A stretch of 64,000 nucleotides of DNA from Hymenopus coronatus (GCA_030762935.1 CM060880.1:11814501-11878500), one strand, 5' to 3'. Shown: positions 35,901-46,835, counted from the stretch's first letter. The notes: generated from the sequence alone by a model not told the origin. A program made the numbers and translations.

Positions 35901-38900
35901 TTAAGAGTTTACTTGTGCTGTTTCTAGTTTGCTGTATTTGTCAGCCTGTGTTTTCGCAGATCTCTTTTGGGCTTCATTTGTGACATTAGTACCTTCAGGA
36001 AGAATTACAGCTGTTCCCACAGCTTTTAGTTTTGCTTGGTCTTCTTCAGGAGCTTTTAAATTATTCATACTTTTAGTCTGTGGTTTCTCAGTCTTAATCT
36101 GAAATTTGTTTATGATATCTGTATCTTTTTTAAGAGTTGTAGACTCCTCTTCAGAATTTGATCTCAATGTTTCTGGATTAATATTACTTTTAGCTTGTGA
36201 CTTCTCAGACTTCATCTGGAACTCATTGATAACACCTGTATCTTCTTCAAGAATGGTAGTCTCTTCTTCAGGATTTGATGTCAATGTTTCTGTATCAGTG
36301 TTTCTTTTAGCTTGTGTATTCTCAAACCTCTCCTGGAACTTGTTTGTTACACCTGTGTCTTCTTCAAGAGTTTTAGACTCCTCTTTAGAATTTGATGCCA
36401 ATGTTTCTGGATTAGTATTATTTTTGGCTTGTGATTTTTCAGAATTCTCCTGGAACTTGTTTGTGACACCTGTGTCTTCTTCAAGAGTTTTAGACACCTC
36501 TTCAGGATTTGATGTCACTGTTTCTGGATTAGTGTTACTGTTAGCTCGTGATTTCTCAGACCTCTCCTGGAACTTATTTGTGACAACTGTATTTTCTTCA
36601 AGAGTTGTAGACTCCTCTTCAGAATTTGATCTCAATGTTTCTGGATTAATATTACTTTTAGCTTGTGACTTCTCAGACTTCATCTGGAACTCATTGATAA
36701 CACCTGTATCTTCTTCAAGAATGGTAGTCTCTTCTTCAGGATTTGATGTCAGTGTTTCTGTATCAGTGTTTCTTTTAGCTTGTGTATTCTCAGACCTCTC
36801 CTGGAACTTGTTTGTTACACCTGTGTCTTCTTCAAGAGTTTTAGACTCCTCTTTAGAATTTGATGCCAATGTTTCTGGATTAGTATTATTTTTGGCTTGT
36901 GATTTTTCAGAATTCTCCTGCAACTTGTTTGTGACACCTGTGTCTTCTTCAAGAGTTTTAGACACCTCTTCAGGATTTGATGTCACTGTTTCTGGATTAG
37001 TGTTACTGTTAGCTCGTGATTTCTCAGACCTCTCCTGGAACTTACTTGTGACAACTGTATTTTCTTCAAGAGTTGTAGACACCTCTTCAGAATTTGATCT
37101 CAATGTTTCTGGATTAATATTACTTTTAGCTTGTGACTTCTCAGACTTCATCTGGAACTCATTGATAACACCTGTATCTTCTTCAAGAGTTGTAGTCTCT
37201 TCTTCAGGATTTGATGTCAGTGTTTCTGTATCAGTGTTTCTTTTAGCTTGTGTATTCTCAGACCTCTCCTGGAACTTGTTTGTGACACCTGTGTCTTCTT
37301 CAAGAGTTTTAGACACCTCTTCAGGATTTGATGTCACTGTTTCTGGATTAGTATTACTTTTGGCTTGTGATTTTTCAGAATTCTCCTGGAACTTATTTGT
37401 GACAACTGCATCTTCTTCAAGAGTTGTTGACTCTTCTTTAGAATTTGATGAAAATGCTTCTGGATTAGTGTTACCTTTAACTTTTGATTTCACCTGGAAG
37501 TCTTTTGTGACATCTATATCTTCTTCAAGAGTTGAGGACTCCTCTTCAAGATTTGGTGTCAATGTTTCTGGATTAGTACTACTTTTAGCTTGTGATTTTT
37601 CAGACTTCTCCTGGAACTTGTTTGTGATACCTGTGTCTTCTTCAAGAGTTGTAGACTCCACTTTTGGATTTGAAGTCAATGTTTCTGGATTAGTGTTACC
37701 TTTAACTTGTGATTTCACATCTATGTCTTCTTCAAGAGCTGTAGACTCCTCTTCAGGATTTGATGTTGATATTTCTAAATTACTATTATATTTAGCCTGT
37801 GATTCTTTTTCATCATTTGTGCCTGCTTTAGTAATTATAACTTCTTCTGGAGCATTTGGGTTTTTGTGTTCTTCTTTAAATTCAATAGTTTGTGTTTTTA
37901 TAGAATTCAAAACATTTCTATGATCTTCAATCAGAGTTTTAATATTCATTAATGGTTCCTGTGTCAATGAACCTGAGAATTTTTTGTTATCAGAAGATTC
38001 TAGCTCTAGAGAGGTATCATTCTTCTGTTCTGTTACATTTTTATTAGCATCCTTACTTTCTTCTTCATCTGCAATCAGTGTTGCATAAATATCTACTATA
38101 TTTTTTGAGTCATGAAAAACTTGTTGCTGATTATGAAGTTTCTTCTGAGACACAGAGTTTTTACTTAAGTTCTTCCTAAAGTCGATAAGATGTTGAACAA
38201 GGTGGAACATCTCCTTTGGGTTTACAAAGATAGTGTAATCATCATCACAGTTGTCTGTAGCTGAATTGGAGTCACATTTGTTTGAATCTTCATCTTCATT
38301 TTTTTGATTTGTAGAAAACTTAAACTCATCAGGAATTTCCATACTGTCCTGAGATTGTAATTCATTCTTATTTATTATAGGATGATATTGTTGTAACAAG
38401 TGGTTGTTCTCACTAAGGAAATGTAGGTTGTTCATGTGAAAATCGTGGGAGTGTGGGGACTTAGGAATGGAAGGTGGTGGTTGTTTGAACATATTATGTA
38501 CCAGTCTGTTGTGGTCATACATAATTTGTGACTCTGAAAAAGTCCCCGCAAGATTTGTATGGGAGTGGGAGATATCAAAATCAGTGTTTGACTTTTGACT
38601 ATGTTGTATTCTACCAACATTTGGTATAATTTGTTGATGATACTGGTTATGAAACTTGACAGGCATCTCTGGCTTTGGGTGAATCCTGCTGGGATCTAAC
38701 TGAGGGCAAAGATTCCTGTAGATGTTTGGGATTGTAATTTGATTGTGTTGGTTTTGTTTATGGTTTTGATGGTGCCACCTGTGAAAATTAATACACATAT
38801 TTGACTGGGGATACAACACCTTGAGATCTAACTGAGAGTTAGGTTCTCTGAAGACTCCTGACATTTGATTCTGTCCCCTGTTAAATCCATTAGGCACTTT

Positions 38901-39706
38901 CGGCTTTGGAAAATGTCCTGTGAGATCTGCATAAGAATAAGAAAATGGATAAATATCAATATTTGGTTTTTGACTGTACCAGTTTTGTTTGTGTTGTTGA
39001 GGGTTCTGCCTGTGAAACTCAAAAGGCATTTCTGATTTTGGAAAATGTCTTGTGATATCTGCTAGGGAGTAAGATGATATATCAGCATCAGTACTTGGCT
39101 CTTGATTATGCTGAAATCTGTCAAAATGTTGCCTATGTTCCTGATGGTGCCCTGTTGGAAATTCAATATCCATTTCTGACTTTGGATGATGAAATGCAAA
39201 AGAATCTAATCCATTGATAGGTTCTCTTGGATTAAACATTGTCGGATATATATGGTTTTGGCGGTGCTGCTTTTGAAACTCAATAGGCATTTGCAGCACC
39301 ATGGGGCTTGTTTGGTAGCGAGCTACATCATTTAGGTCCAGATAATATGGATGCTGCACATAGTAGACTCTATTGCGAGGTACCAGTTTTTTTCCCTTCA
39401 AGCCTGACAGAAGCAAAGCCAGTTTGTTCTTGTAAATGTTAGGTATTTTTCTGATTCTAAAGTTGACTGCATCATGACGTGTGCTGGGGTAGTAACTCGC
39501 TTGGATGATGTGAGTAGGGTTACTGATACTTGAAGGAAGGTTCTTCAGTTGTTGTAATGTAGTGTACACTGTTGGAAAAGTTGTTCTTACATATGGCATT
39601 TGAGTGATGAGTTGAAAAGGTGTTTGCTTTTTCTTGTATTTCAGTATGTATTTGTCTCTATTGTCATTTAAGTCAGCTCGAATCACTCGTTGCCGCTGTG
39701 CTTCAT
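35901..39706 (-). CDS. Exon 3 (terminal) of the secreted repeat-protein gene
   Basis: Minus strand. The acceptor tgttgcag precedes 39706; two bases complete a split Asp codon, then EAQRQR leads into the long frame, ending TAA at 35901-35903. There is no good internal ATG near the start: the frame reads through a GTG (Val) at 39686, so it must be spliced. The whole protein is 1296 residues. Residues 30-160 are basic and Tyr/Pro-rich. About 163-437 hold six or seven loose His/Gln-rich units of 33-48 residues with a PKSEMPxEF-like core. A middle part has a Cys pair (KCDSNSATDNCDDD). About 670-1232 hold some fifteen acidic 39-residue repeats, then a short Lys-rich tail. No catalytic or membrane segment is visible. 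It is likely secreted, perhaps structural, silk-like or cuticle-related; function and family are unknown. Confidence 0.85.
36095..37770 (-). repeat. Coding tandem array of 117-bp units (39 aa) with 468-bp higher-order period
   Basis: About fifteen units share a TLEEDTGV-type core followed by NKFQERSEK and NPETLTSNPEEE. In the younger part four unit types recur in order, giving a 468-bp super-period: closely matching text starts at 36241, 36709 and 37177. Units in the 5' part of the gene (toward 37770) are more diverged and of uneven length. This indicates recent amplification by unequal exchange of four-unit blocks within the exon. Confidence 0.9.
38480..39310 (-). repeat. Degenerate His/Gln-rich coding repeats (33-48 aa units)
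   Basis: Minus-strand translation shows recurring cores HHPKSEMDIEF, HFPKSEMPFEF, HFPKPKVPNGF, LYPQSNMCINF and IHPKPEMPVKF. They are followed by His/Gln/Asn-rich stretches such as HHQEHRQH and QQHKQN, and often by a DIS..YSxADLTG-like end. Six or seven units can be traced. Divergence is high, so this is an older amplification than the acidic array in the same exon. Confidence 0.75.
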
Positions 39707-39891
39707 CTGCAACACAATGTTATTGTTCTGCTTTAATATAACATAGGTAATCATGGATTTTGGAATTCTGACAATGTAACAAAAACTTTCATAGGTACAT
39801 ATGACATAAAGTAACTAAATTTGTTTATTTTCATTATAAAACGACTACATTTGTCAACTTCATTACCAACAGGCCCAATTAATAGTAAAAC

Positions 39892-40703
39892 TAAAAATCT
39901 GATGTGCTCCATTCACATGACTTACTCTACATCTCTGCGACAAATTAATTATTGTTAAAAAGCCTATACTTCTACATACTTTATGCTAATTGAGAAAAAA
40001 TTATCAGAAATAATCTTATTACTTGCTCCATACAAGTAGAAGGGAAAAAAGTACCATACGCTAAATATTAATCAAAGGGTGGATGCTATGTGGCTGAAGT
40101 CCCTTTGTTTGTATGGACAGGAGTTGACAAATTCCTGTATGAGAGAAATATGTTTTTTAAAGCTGTAACCAATAAGAAACAGTCCATTTCACAAACAAAA
40201 TGCACATAACATAAATTGTGTATTTTCTGTTACGTAAGTTTTTGTCTATCTCTTATGGTTTGCCAGTTATGCAAAATTCCGTAAAATTCATCCAGAATAG
40301 AACATTCTAGAAAATTCAAGATATACATTTTATTGGTCATGTAAATATCTTTAATATATGGTATTATAGTAAAAATCATGAGCCATTTTAGAGAAAATAC
40401 AAGTTTTCTAAATTGTTTCCATGTAAAGTGTAGTTTGGGGTGGGGGCATTTTCTTGAAAATGTTTGTGCGGTATCCTTGGAAGATACCTAACTTAAATAC
40501 CAAGTTTGGTATTTAATACATTTTGTTTTTGAGTTATACTCCCCATAGACACACACACCTACATATTTCTAAAAATGCTTTTTTTTTTATTCAGGGGGTC
40601 TCAAAACTTGTATTTCTAGTGGCATCTCTGTATCAAAATTGTCGGTGGAATACAGTATTTCTTCTATACACTTAGCATATAGTATGTGTAGGGAAAGTAA
40701 AAA
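39892..40703 (+). repeat. Family P copy, near full length, in intron 2 of the repeat-protein gene
   Basis: Starts aaatctgatgtgctccattc and ends gtagggaaagtaaaaaag. It runs antisense to the host gene. Confidence 0.85.
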
Positions 40704-40719
40704 AGATATATATCCTTTT

Positions 40720-41516
40720 ATATTGTGTTACATTCATATGGCTTTCTCTGCATATTCTTCACAAATCTATACTTAAAAGATCTGATGTGTGACATTCACA
40801 TAACTTTCTCTAGCTGTTCTATATACAAATTATCCTTCAAAAGATTATTTTTTTGTCTACATCATGCTAATCGAAATAAACATTAGCAGAATCGGTCTAT
40901 TACTTGCTTCATTGTAAGTAGAAATAAGGGAATACATTAGGCTAAAGTGATAGTCAAATCTTTTAAAAAGCTGGTCACTATGTGAAACAATTGAGGTTCG
41001 GTTCGTTTTGCATGGTCCCGTTTGAGAAAAGTTAGGTAGTTTAAAATTGAAACCAATAACAAGAAATATCTAAAAACGGTCAACTCTACAGCAAAAATGT
41101 ATATGACATAAATCATGTGTTTTAATGAGATCTACATTTTTTGTGTAGTAAGTTTGTGTCTCTCGCAGTTTAGCCGTTATGTGAAATTCTGCTAAACTCA
41201 TCACATCACATTTTCGAAAAATGTTCCCTGTAAAGTGTAGATAGTGGTGGGGGGTGGGGATTTTCTTGCAAGTCTTTGTGTGGCGTTCTTGGAAGATACT
41301 TAACTTAAATATCAAGTTTAATTTTCAACAGTACTTTCGTTTTTGAGCTATGCTGTCCACAGACACACACGCGCGCGAACCTACTTCTAAAAATGTTTTT
41401 TTTTTTTTTTTTTTGATTCAGGGGGTCCCAAAACGTGTATCTGGTATCTAATTTTTGGGTGCAATACAATACTTTCTCTATACACTATGCACATGGTACG
41501 TGTAGAGAAAGTAAAT
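40720..41516 (+). repeat. Family P copy with a small extra 5' terminus
   Basis: 40720-40770 is a partial terminus (tgtgttacattcatatggct). From 40778 a second terminus starts (agatctgatgtgtgacattc) and the copy ends gtgtagagaaagtaaat. There is an internal deletion before the aatgttccctgtaaag part. Confidence 0.8.
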
Positions 41517-41741
41517 AAAACAAACAATAAAATGTAAACAGTTTCTCTAGTTTCTCATTTTAGATTACACTGTACCCATAGACAGCTAAGACTGTTTCCA
41601 CAGTAGGTGCGAATATTTTATTTCTTGTCATCCTTCAGTTCATAAACAAAGGCAATATTCCTCCGTCTGACGCTCCTGCAGCGTCCATACTTATTTTAGT
41701 AGGTTTATTTGCTATCAGTTAAAAAAGTAAGCAATATCTAC

Positions 41742-41787
41742 CTCCAGAGTGTGTTGGCGGTACAAGGAAACCAGTGGCAATCGCCAT
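41742..41787 (-). CDS. Exon 2 of the secreted repeat-protein gene (signal peptide, second half)
   Basis: Minus strand: acceptor gttttgttacag, then 46 bases encoding MAIATGFLVPPTHSG plus one base, then donor GGAG|GTAGAT. It enters in phase 0, matching exon 1, and leaves in phase 1. The next exon opens with two bases that complete an Asp codon, so all three exons join in one frame. Together with exon 1 it forms a signal peptide of about 19 residues, with likely cleavage after ATG and before FLVPP. The exon lies between a family P copy (ending 41516) and another (starting 41903). An in-frame Met opens the exon, so an alternative start is possible, but the signal would then be very short. Confidence 0.75.
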
Positions 41788-41902
41788 CTGTAACAAAACA
41801 ACCAGACAGTCGTTTATATAAAGTTTATGTTACATACAGACTCCACTCCTCTTTTACAGGATGTTACAAGGAAAGATCGAAACACAAATTAATTTTACTA
41901 GA

Positions 41903-42725
41903 TTTTTACTTTCTCTACACGTGCTATGTACATAGTGTATAGAGAAGGTATTGTATTACACCCAAAATTCGATGCCGAAATTTCACGGGAAGTACATGTT
42001 TTGAGGCCCCCTGAATACAAAAAAAAAATAAACATTTCCTGTGTGTGCCTGTGGGCAGTATAGCTCAAAAACGAAAAGATCGTTATAAACCAAACTTGGT
42101 ATTTAGGTTTGGTATCTTCCAAGGATGCGACAAGAAAATTCCCCCACCCCCAACTACCCTTTACATGGAACGTTTTTCGAAAATTTTGATTTTCTCAAAA
42201 ATGTCTCTAACGATTTTGATTAAAATATTTACCTGACAAATAAAATGCATATCTTGAATTTTCTGGAAATAGCCTCTGAAGACTACTTTATTCTGGATGA
42301 AATTTACGAAATTTTGCATAGCAGCTAAGAGATGGACAAAAACTTATCACACAACAAATGTAGAGCACGTTAAAACACATAATTTATGTTATATAGGTAC
42401 ATTATTTACGTGGAGTTGATCATTTTTGAGATATTCCTTGTTTTTGGTTTCAGCTGTAAAAAAACGTACACTTTTCTCATACAGGAATCTGTCAACTCCT
42501 GTCCATACAAACAAAGGAACTTCAGTCACATAGGAACCAGATATTGACTAGCACTTTAACCTATGTACTCCCTTATTTCGTTTCTATTTACAAGAAAGCA
42601 AGTAATAAGACTGTTTCTGCTAATTTTTTCGCGATTAGCATGAAGTAAATACAAGCATAAGCTTTTGAACAGTAATTTGTTGCAGAGATGTAGAGAAAGT
42701 CATGTGAATGGAATACATCAGATCT
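41903..42725 (-). repeat. Family P copy, full length (about 820 bp), in intron 1
   Basis: Starts tttttactttctctacacgt with palindrome ctatgtacatag and ends tgtagagaaagtcatgtgaa. It is the best minus-oriented reference copy, and its end abuts the mariner remnant. Confidence 0.88.
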
Positions 42726-43880
42726 TTTTTTTTTATTTTTCAACATAATCTGCTTTTAACTCGATATACTTTTCCAGGGTTTCTACAGCTGTTTAAAAGC
42801 CTTACCAGAAATAAGATATTGGAAGGTCCTCAAAATATGTATCTGTTTAAAAGATGGCCTCTTCTTTAGATGTGAATCTTTTTCGCCGAGCAACTTTTTC
42901 AAGTATGTAAATAAAAAAGTCATTGGGGGCCAAATCTGATGAATACGGTGGATGTTGTAATAATTCGAGCCTTAATTCTAAAATTTTGCCACCGAAATTG
43001 CGCAGGTGTGCACCCTTGCATTGTCTTGGAACAGAATATTTTTCTTTGCCAGATTTGGGCATTTTTCTTGATTGCTCCTTCAACAGGTGCAATAACGATG
43101 CATAATGCTCTCCATCTATCGTTCTTCCTTTCTGCAAGTAATCAATGTAGGTGATTCCGCGTGTATTAAAAAAAAAAAAAAAAAACCGAAGTTATCACCT
43201 TGTCTACAGATTCCACCGCCTTTGCCTTCTTCCAAATCTGTAATTTTGTCTTTGGAGTGTAGTAATGTATCCATGTTTCATCCACCGTTATGTATCGACG
43301 CGGAAACTCGTCAGGATTGCGACGAAAAAGTGCCAAATCAATTTCCGAATCGATCACACAGTTGCATTTATTCTCCATTGAGAGCAAACGCAGCACCAAT
43401 ATTGCCGAGATCTTTGTCAGACCTAACTTTTAGAGCAAATTTGAAAACACTGTACCTTGTTACCTCTTGTGGCCTCTACTATTTCGCATACTTTTATTCG
43501 GCGATCACTCAAAACCATATCCTGGATTTTGTCAACCATTTGTCATCATTTGTGGATGTACGGCCACGTTTAAATTCATTTATCCAACTGTAAATTGTTG
43601 CAAACGCAGGAGCAGATTTTCCATGAACTACATTCAACTCGGCTTTTATCTCTTTCGGTGTTAAATAGAAGTGTTTAATCACTGCATGGAACTCGTTTTT
43701 TCCCATCTTTTTAAAGAAGCACAAGATTGTTGATTCAATCGCGTATGGCAACGAAATCACGAGATGGATATGGCTAAAACTTTAACTTTCGTCTACTAAG
43801 AAACGACGGTTTCTAAATACAAACTTTTTTCGATGCTACGAGTGTAATTTCTTGGATTTTCTAATGACTTATTGAGCCTC
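42726..43880 (-). mobile_element. Mariner (Tc1/mariner, DD34D) element, inactive
   Basis: Minus-strand remnant with a transposase body and, at the high-coordinate end, a candidate 5' inverted repeat (gagggaggctcaataagt on the minus strand near 43860-43880). The other end stops within about ten bases of the transposase stop codon, flush against a family P copy, and no matching inverted repeat is visible there. It lies within intron 1 of the secreted repeat-protein gene, on the same strand. Confidence 0.8.
42733..43706 (-). pseudogene. Broken mariner transposase
   Basis: Minus strand. The N-terminal helix-turn-helix region MGKNEFHAVIKHFYLTPKEI starts at 43706. The catalytic block ITVDETWIHYYTPKTK lies near 43300, followed by QKGRTIDGEHYASLL near 43130, HPPYSSDLAPNDFF near 42930, and a normal C-terminus ELKADYVEK with TAA at 42735-42733. 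Frames change between blocks. An 18-A tract (+ strand, about 43170-43187) interrupts the reading. The usual HQDNAPAH block, which carries the second catalytic Asp, reads PRQCKGAH, so the enzyme would be dead even with frames repaired. Confidence 0.85.
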
Positions 43881-43884
43881 CCTC

Positions 43885-45390
43885 GTGCAAAAGCTTATTC
43901 TTATTTCTATTTCATAATAATGGAGATAAACGTTTGCAGAAATGGCTTTATTACACTTTTCATAACAGGTGGATGAGGAACATAGGCGTCTGAAGCGATA
44001 GTACAATCTTTAAACAGTGGGACCCAACATTCCACTCTCTGCATGGCAACGAAAGATAAATTAGCACTTAAAAACAAGCATAGTATATTTAAACATCTGA
44101 TACGTTACATTCACATGACCTCTCTACACATGCTTCAACAAACAATGCTTAAAAGCATGCCGTTTTCTATTTCACGTTAGTCCAGATAAGCACTTGCATA
44201 AATGCGTTTATTAAATATTTCGGTATAAATAAAAGGAATAAGGAAATGCCTAACCTAGGTTTAAGCATTAGTCAAGTATTTTAAGACCTGGTCGCTACGT
44301 TATGATTGAGGTGACGAGGAGCAAGTAAAACGAATAACGACTTCCCATTTGGAGAATTAATTTGAAAATTGAAACCAATAATAAGGAATATCTCGGAAAT
44401 GGGTAACTCAAAAAAAATTCTATTCCCAGAAAATTCAAGATATACATTTCATTTATCATTAAACACGTTAACTGAGATTTGGCGCATTTTTAATGAAAAT
44501 AATTTTTTCGAAAAATTTGTCATATAAAGGGTAGTTCAGGGTGGGAGGTTTCCTTGGAAATCTTTGTGCTAAAAGATATTGAACCTAAATATTAAGTTCA
44601 GTATTTCGAGGTGAACATTACCAAATATAGTCTTATCATTTGCTTCTTTGTAAGTAGAAAGCTGAGGCTACAATCCAAGTCTTTAAAAGCTGGTCGCTAT
44701 GTAATACAATTGATATTCGGTTCTCTTTGCATGACCAGGAGTAAACAAATGATATACGAAACTAATAATGCTTCCCGTTTAAAAACCGTATAAGTATTTT
44801 AAAACTGAAACAGTAACCAGAAATATCTCGAAAATCGTTTGCTCAATTGTGTGGTTTAACGAGATTTATAATTTTTGAGTACTAGGATTTTGTAGTAGGA
44901 TTTAGCAGATCTTACGGTTTACCAGTTATGCAAAATTCTTCCAGAGTGAAGAAGTCTTTAGAGACTATTCTCGGAATATTCAAGATATACATTTCATTTT
45001 ACACGAAAATATCTTAATAAAATACGGCATTATAATCAAAGCTATTTTTCAGAAAATCAAAATTCTTATTTGAAAATCTTCGTGTCACGTTTTGACATAT
45101 ATCAAATTTGCTATTTAATGGACTTTTGTTTTTTAGTTATTCTGTTCACACACATCGTACCTTTTTCTAACATTCTTTTTTAAATTCCGGAACCTCAAAG
45201 CTTTGGATAAGGAGGACCTAAATCGTGTACTTCCAATGAAATCTCGATACCGAATTTTTGGGTGAAATGCAATACCTTATCTACCTAAATATTATGTAGA
45301 AAATATAAAAATGTTCTTTTTGGATACAGGGACCCTAAAACGTGTATTTCCAGTGAAATATCAGTATCGAATTTAATCTTCTAATACTTC
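43885..45390 (+). repeat. Cluster of decayed family P copies
   Basis: At least three successive plus-oriented partial copies, with starts recognisable near 43890, 44093 (catctgatacgttacattca) and 44611, plus an end fragment at 45315-45385 (agggaccctaaaacgtgtat). Confidence 0.65.
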
Positions 45391-45423
45391 ATTTTAATTC
45401 TTCTAACCTTAACGTCTTTTAAT

Positions 45424-45427
<4 letters not shown>

Positions 45428-45483
<56 letters not shown>
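45428..45483. repeat. (CT)n microsatellite
   Basis: About 28 CT units, next to a reversed family B SINE. Confidence 0.95.
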
Positions 45484-45485
<2 letters not shown>

Positions 45486-45489
45486 GCTT

Positions 45490-45890
45490 AACATCTTTGA
45501 ACTTGGTTGGTCATGTCGGACGATGAATAACATCGGTGAAATGATGCTCAAAATATCTCGGGGTACATGGATCTTATTGGATTAGAACCCATCCCAGTCC
45601 GGTGGCTTTTAAATGTAAAAGTCACAGCCCTATGCCACTAAATTTACTGGCATGTTAGAGAACTCCAATGGGAGGAAATTTGGACACACCGGAGGTGCTG
45701 AAATGATACTGGCAATTTACAACGTCGTTAACAACACAAAGTTACTCGACATTCGTCTTCTCAAGATAAGGGAAAACCCCGAAAGAAAAAACTATCTGGG
45801 TAACTCATTTAAGCGAGAATGGAATTCGTGCCCTCTTGAATGTGAGGCAGAAACGCTATTCCCACACTACCGAGGCAAACTTATATATCA
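45490..45890 (-). mobile_element. SINE family B, reverse, with a nested unit
   Basis: The 3' part (gtcggacgatgaataaca; ctcggggtacatgg) and the head part (cgtcttctcaagataaggga; ggtaactcatttaagcgaga) are separated by about 145 bases (45585-45735). That insert contains text resembling a reversed tRNA-like promoter (ggattagaacccatcccagt), suggesting a second SINE inserted in the first. Confidence 0.65.
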
Positions 45891-45899
45891 TGGATAGAA

Positions 45900-46450
45900 A
45901 CAATTGTGGGAATTGTCTTGTTATATATTTTATATGCAATGGGAATTGGGGAGTATAGTTGGCTTAAGCGACAATAAAAGCTTTTAAGGGCAGGTTCATA
46001 TGGATGACCTTCAAATTCCATTCTCATTAAATGCTCATTTTTCACTTATACGAAAACTATAAACAAGTATTTGAAAATTCAGAGAAATAACAAGGATTAT
46101 ATCGGAAAGACAACATCTCAAAACTTTATTTGGCATTAATTTTGGGGTGGAGATTTTTTTGTAAATCTTTCTATTGCATCTTCGGAGGACGCGAATGTGA
46201 ATACATTTAGTATTTGACTGGTCTATCGTTTACAGTTATGCTTTTTACACGTGCGCGCGCGCGCACGCACAGAAGGGATTTTAACCCTTTAATTATACTT
46301 TCAAGACATAAGCGTATTCATTAAGTTTATAACTTAAATACATTTATTGTTGATATTTTACTGAAGTGCTTTTTGGGGCAATGTTTTGAGGTCTAACTAC
46401 GGTATAAAATTTTTGGGTGGAATGCCATTCTTTCTCTATTTGATGATTCA
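45900..46450 (+). repeat. Decayed family P copy
   Basis: Weak plus-oriented match from ttggcttaagcgacaataaa to tttttgggtggaatgccatt, ending near tctctatttgatg. It includes a GCGCGC run (46251-46262). Confidence 0.55.
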
Positions 46451-46712
46451 TCTACATATTATTTATTCGTATTATTTGATTGTTAAGTCGTGCGTAAGAG
46501 CAAATCCACAAAATAAATGAATAAAAGTTTAGTAAGAGCTAATGTAAATCAAAATAATTTGCTGCATACCTTTTGACAAACTTATCATAGAAATTTAAGC
46601 ATTTTCTGTCGCTGCTTTAAATGCAAATTCACATTACGATTCTTTATTAGCTTTCATCTTTATAGTGAATGCTTTTGAAATTTCGATTTTAAATGCGCAT
46701 GCATTTTCTTAC

Positions 46713-46751
46713 CTGTGTTGCCAAAATGAGAGTGACAACCGTACGCTTCAT
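46713..46751 (-). CDS. Exon 1 of the secreted repeat-protein gene (signal peptide, first half)
   Basis: Read on the minus strand: ATG, 13 codons (MKRTVVTLILATQ), then a consensus donor CAG|GTAAG at 46713/46712. The intron is phase 0. The exon was found by searching upstream of the large minus-strand frame for a start. It gives the basic n-region and first hydrophobic stretch of a signal peptide that continues in exon 2. Upstream on the same strand are a pyrimidine-rich acceptor-like site (AG at 46772-46771) and a TATA-like box near 46866-46856, so the 5' UTR may be either direct or spliced. Intron 1 (46712-41788) holds family P repeats, a dead mariner, a SINE and a (CT)n run. Confidence 0.75.
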
Positions 46752-46835
46752 TGTTGAAGTCAGTATGAGCCTGAGAGAGGAATAAAATCTCCGAGGAGTG
46801 TCTTTATCAAACAATAAAAACGTCAGTGTTTTATT

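Noticed and set aside
36106..37923. A 605-codon open frame on the + strand
   Set aside because: It is the exact antisense of the acidic 39-residue array. Glu/Asp/Lys-rich periodic codons leave the opposite strand free of stops, and the product is a periodic Ser/Leu/Val string with no domain.
39684..39686. GTG as the start codon of the large minus-strand frame
   Set aside because: Animal nuclear genes rarely start at GTG, and a splice acceptor with in-frame codons lies just upstream. Joining to two upstream exons gives a normal ATG and a signal peptide.
41903..42725. Family P as a Helitron
   Set aside because: A hairpin near one end fits, but the end lacks the CTRR motif, and the two ends share an inverted 12-mer, which Helitrons do not have.
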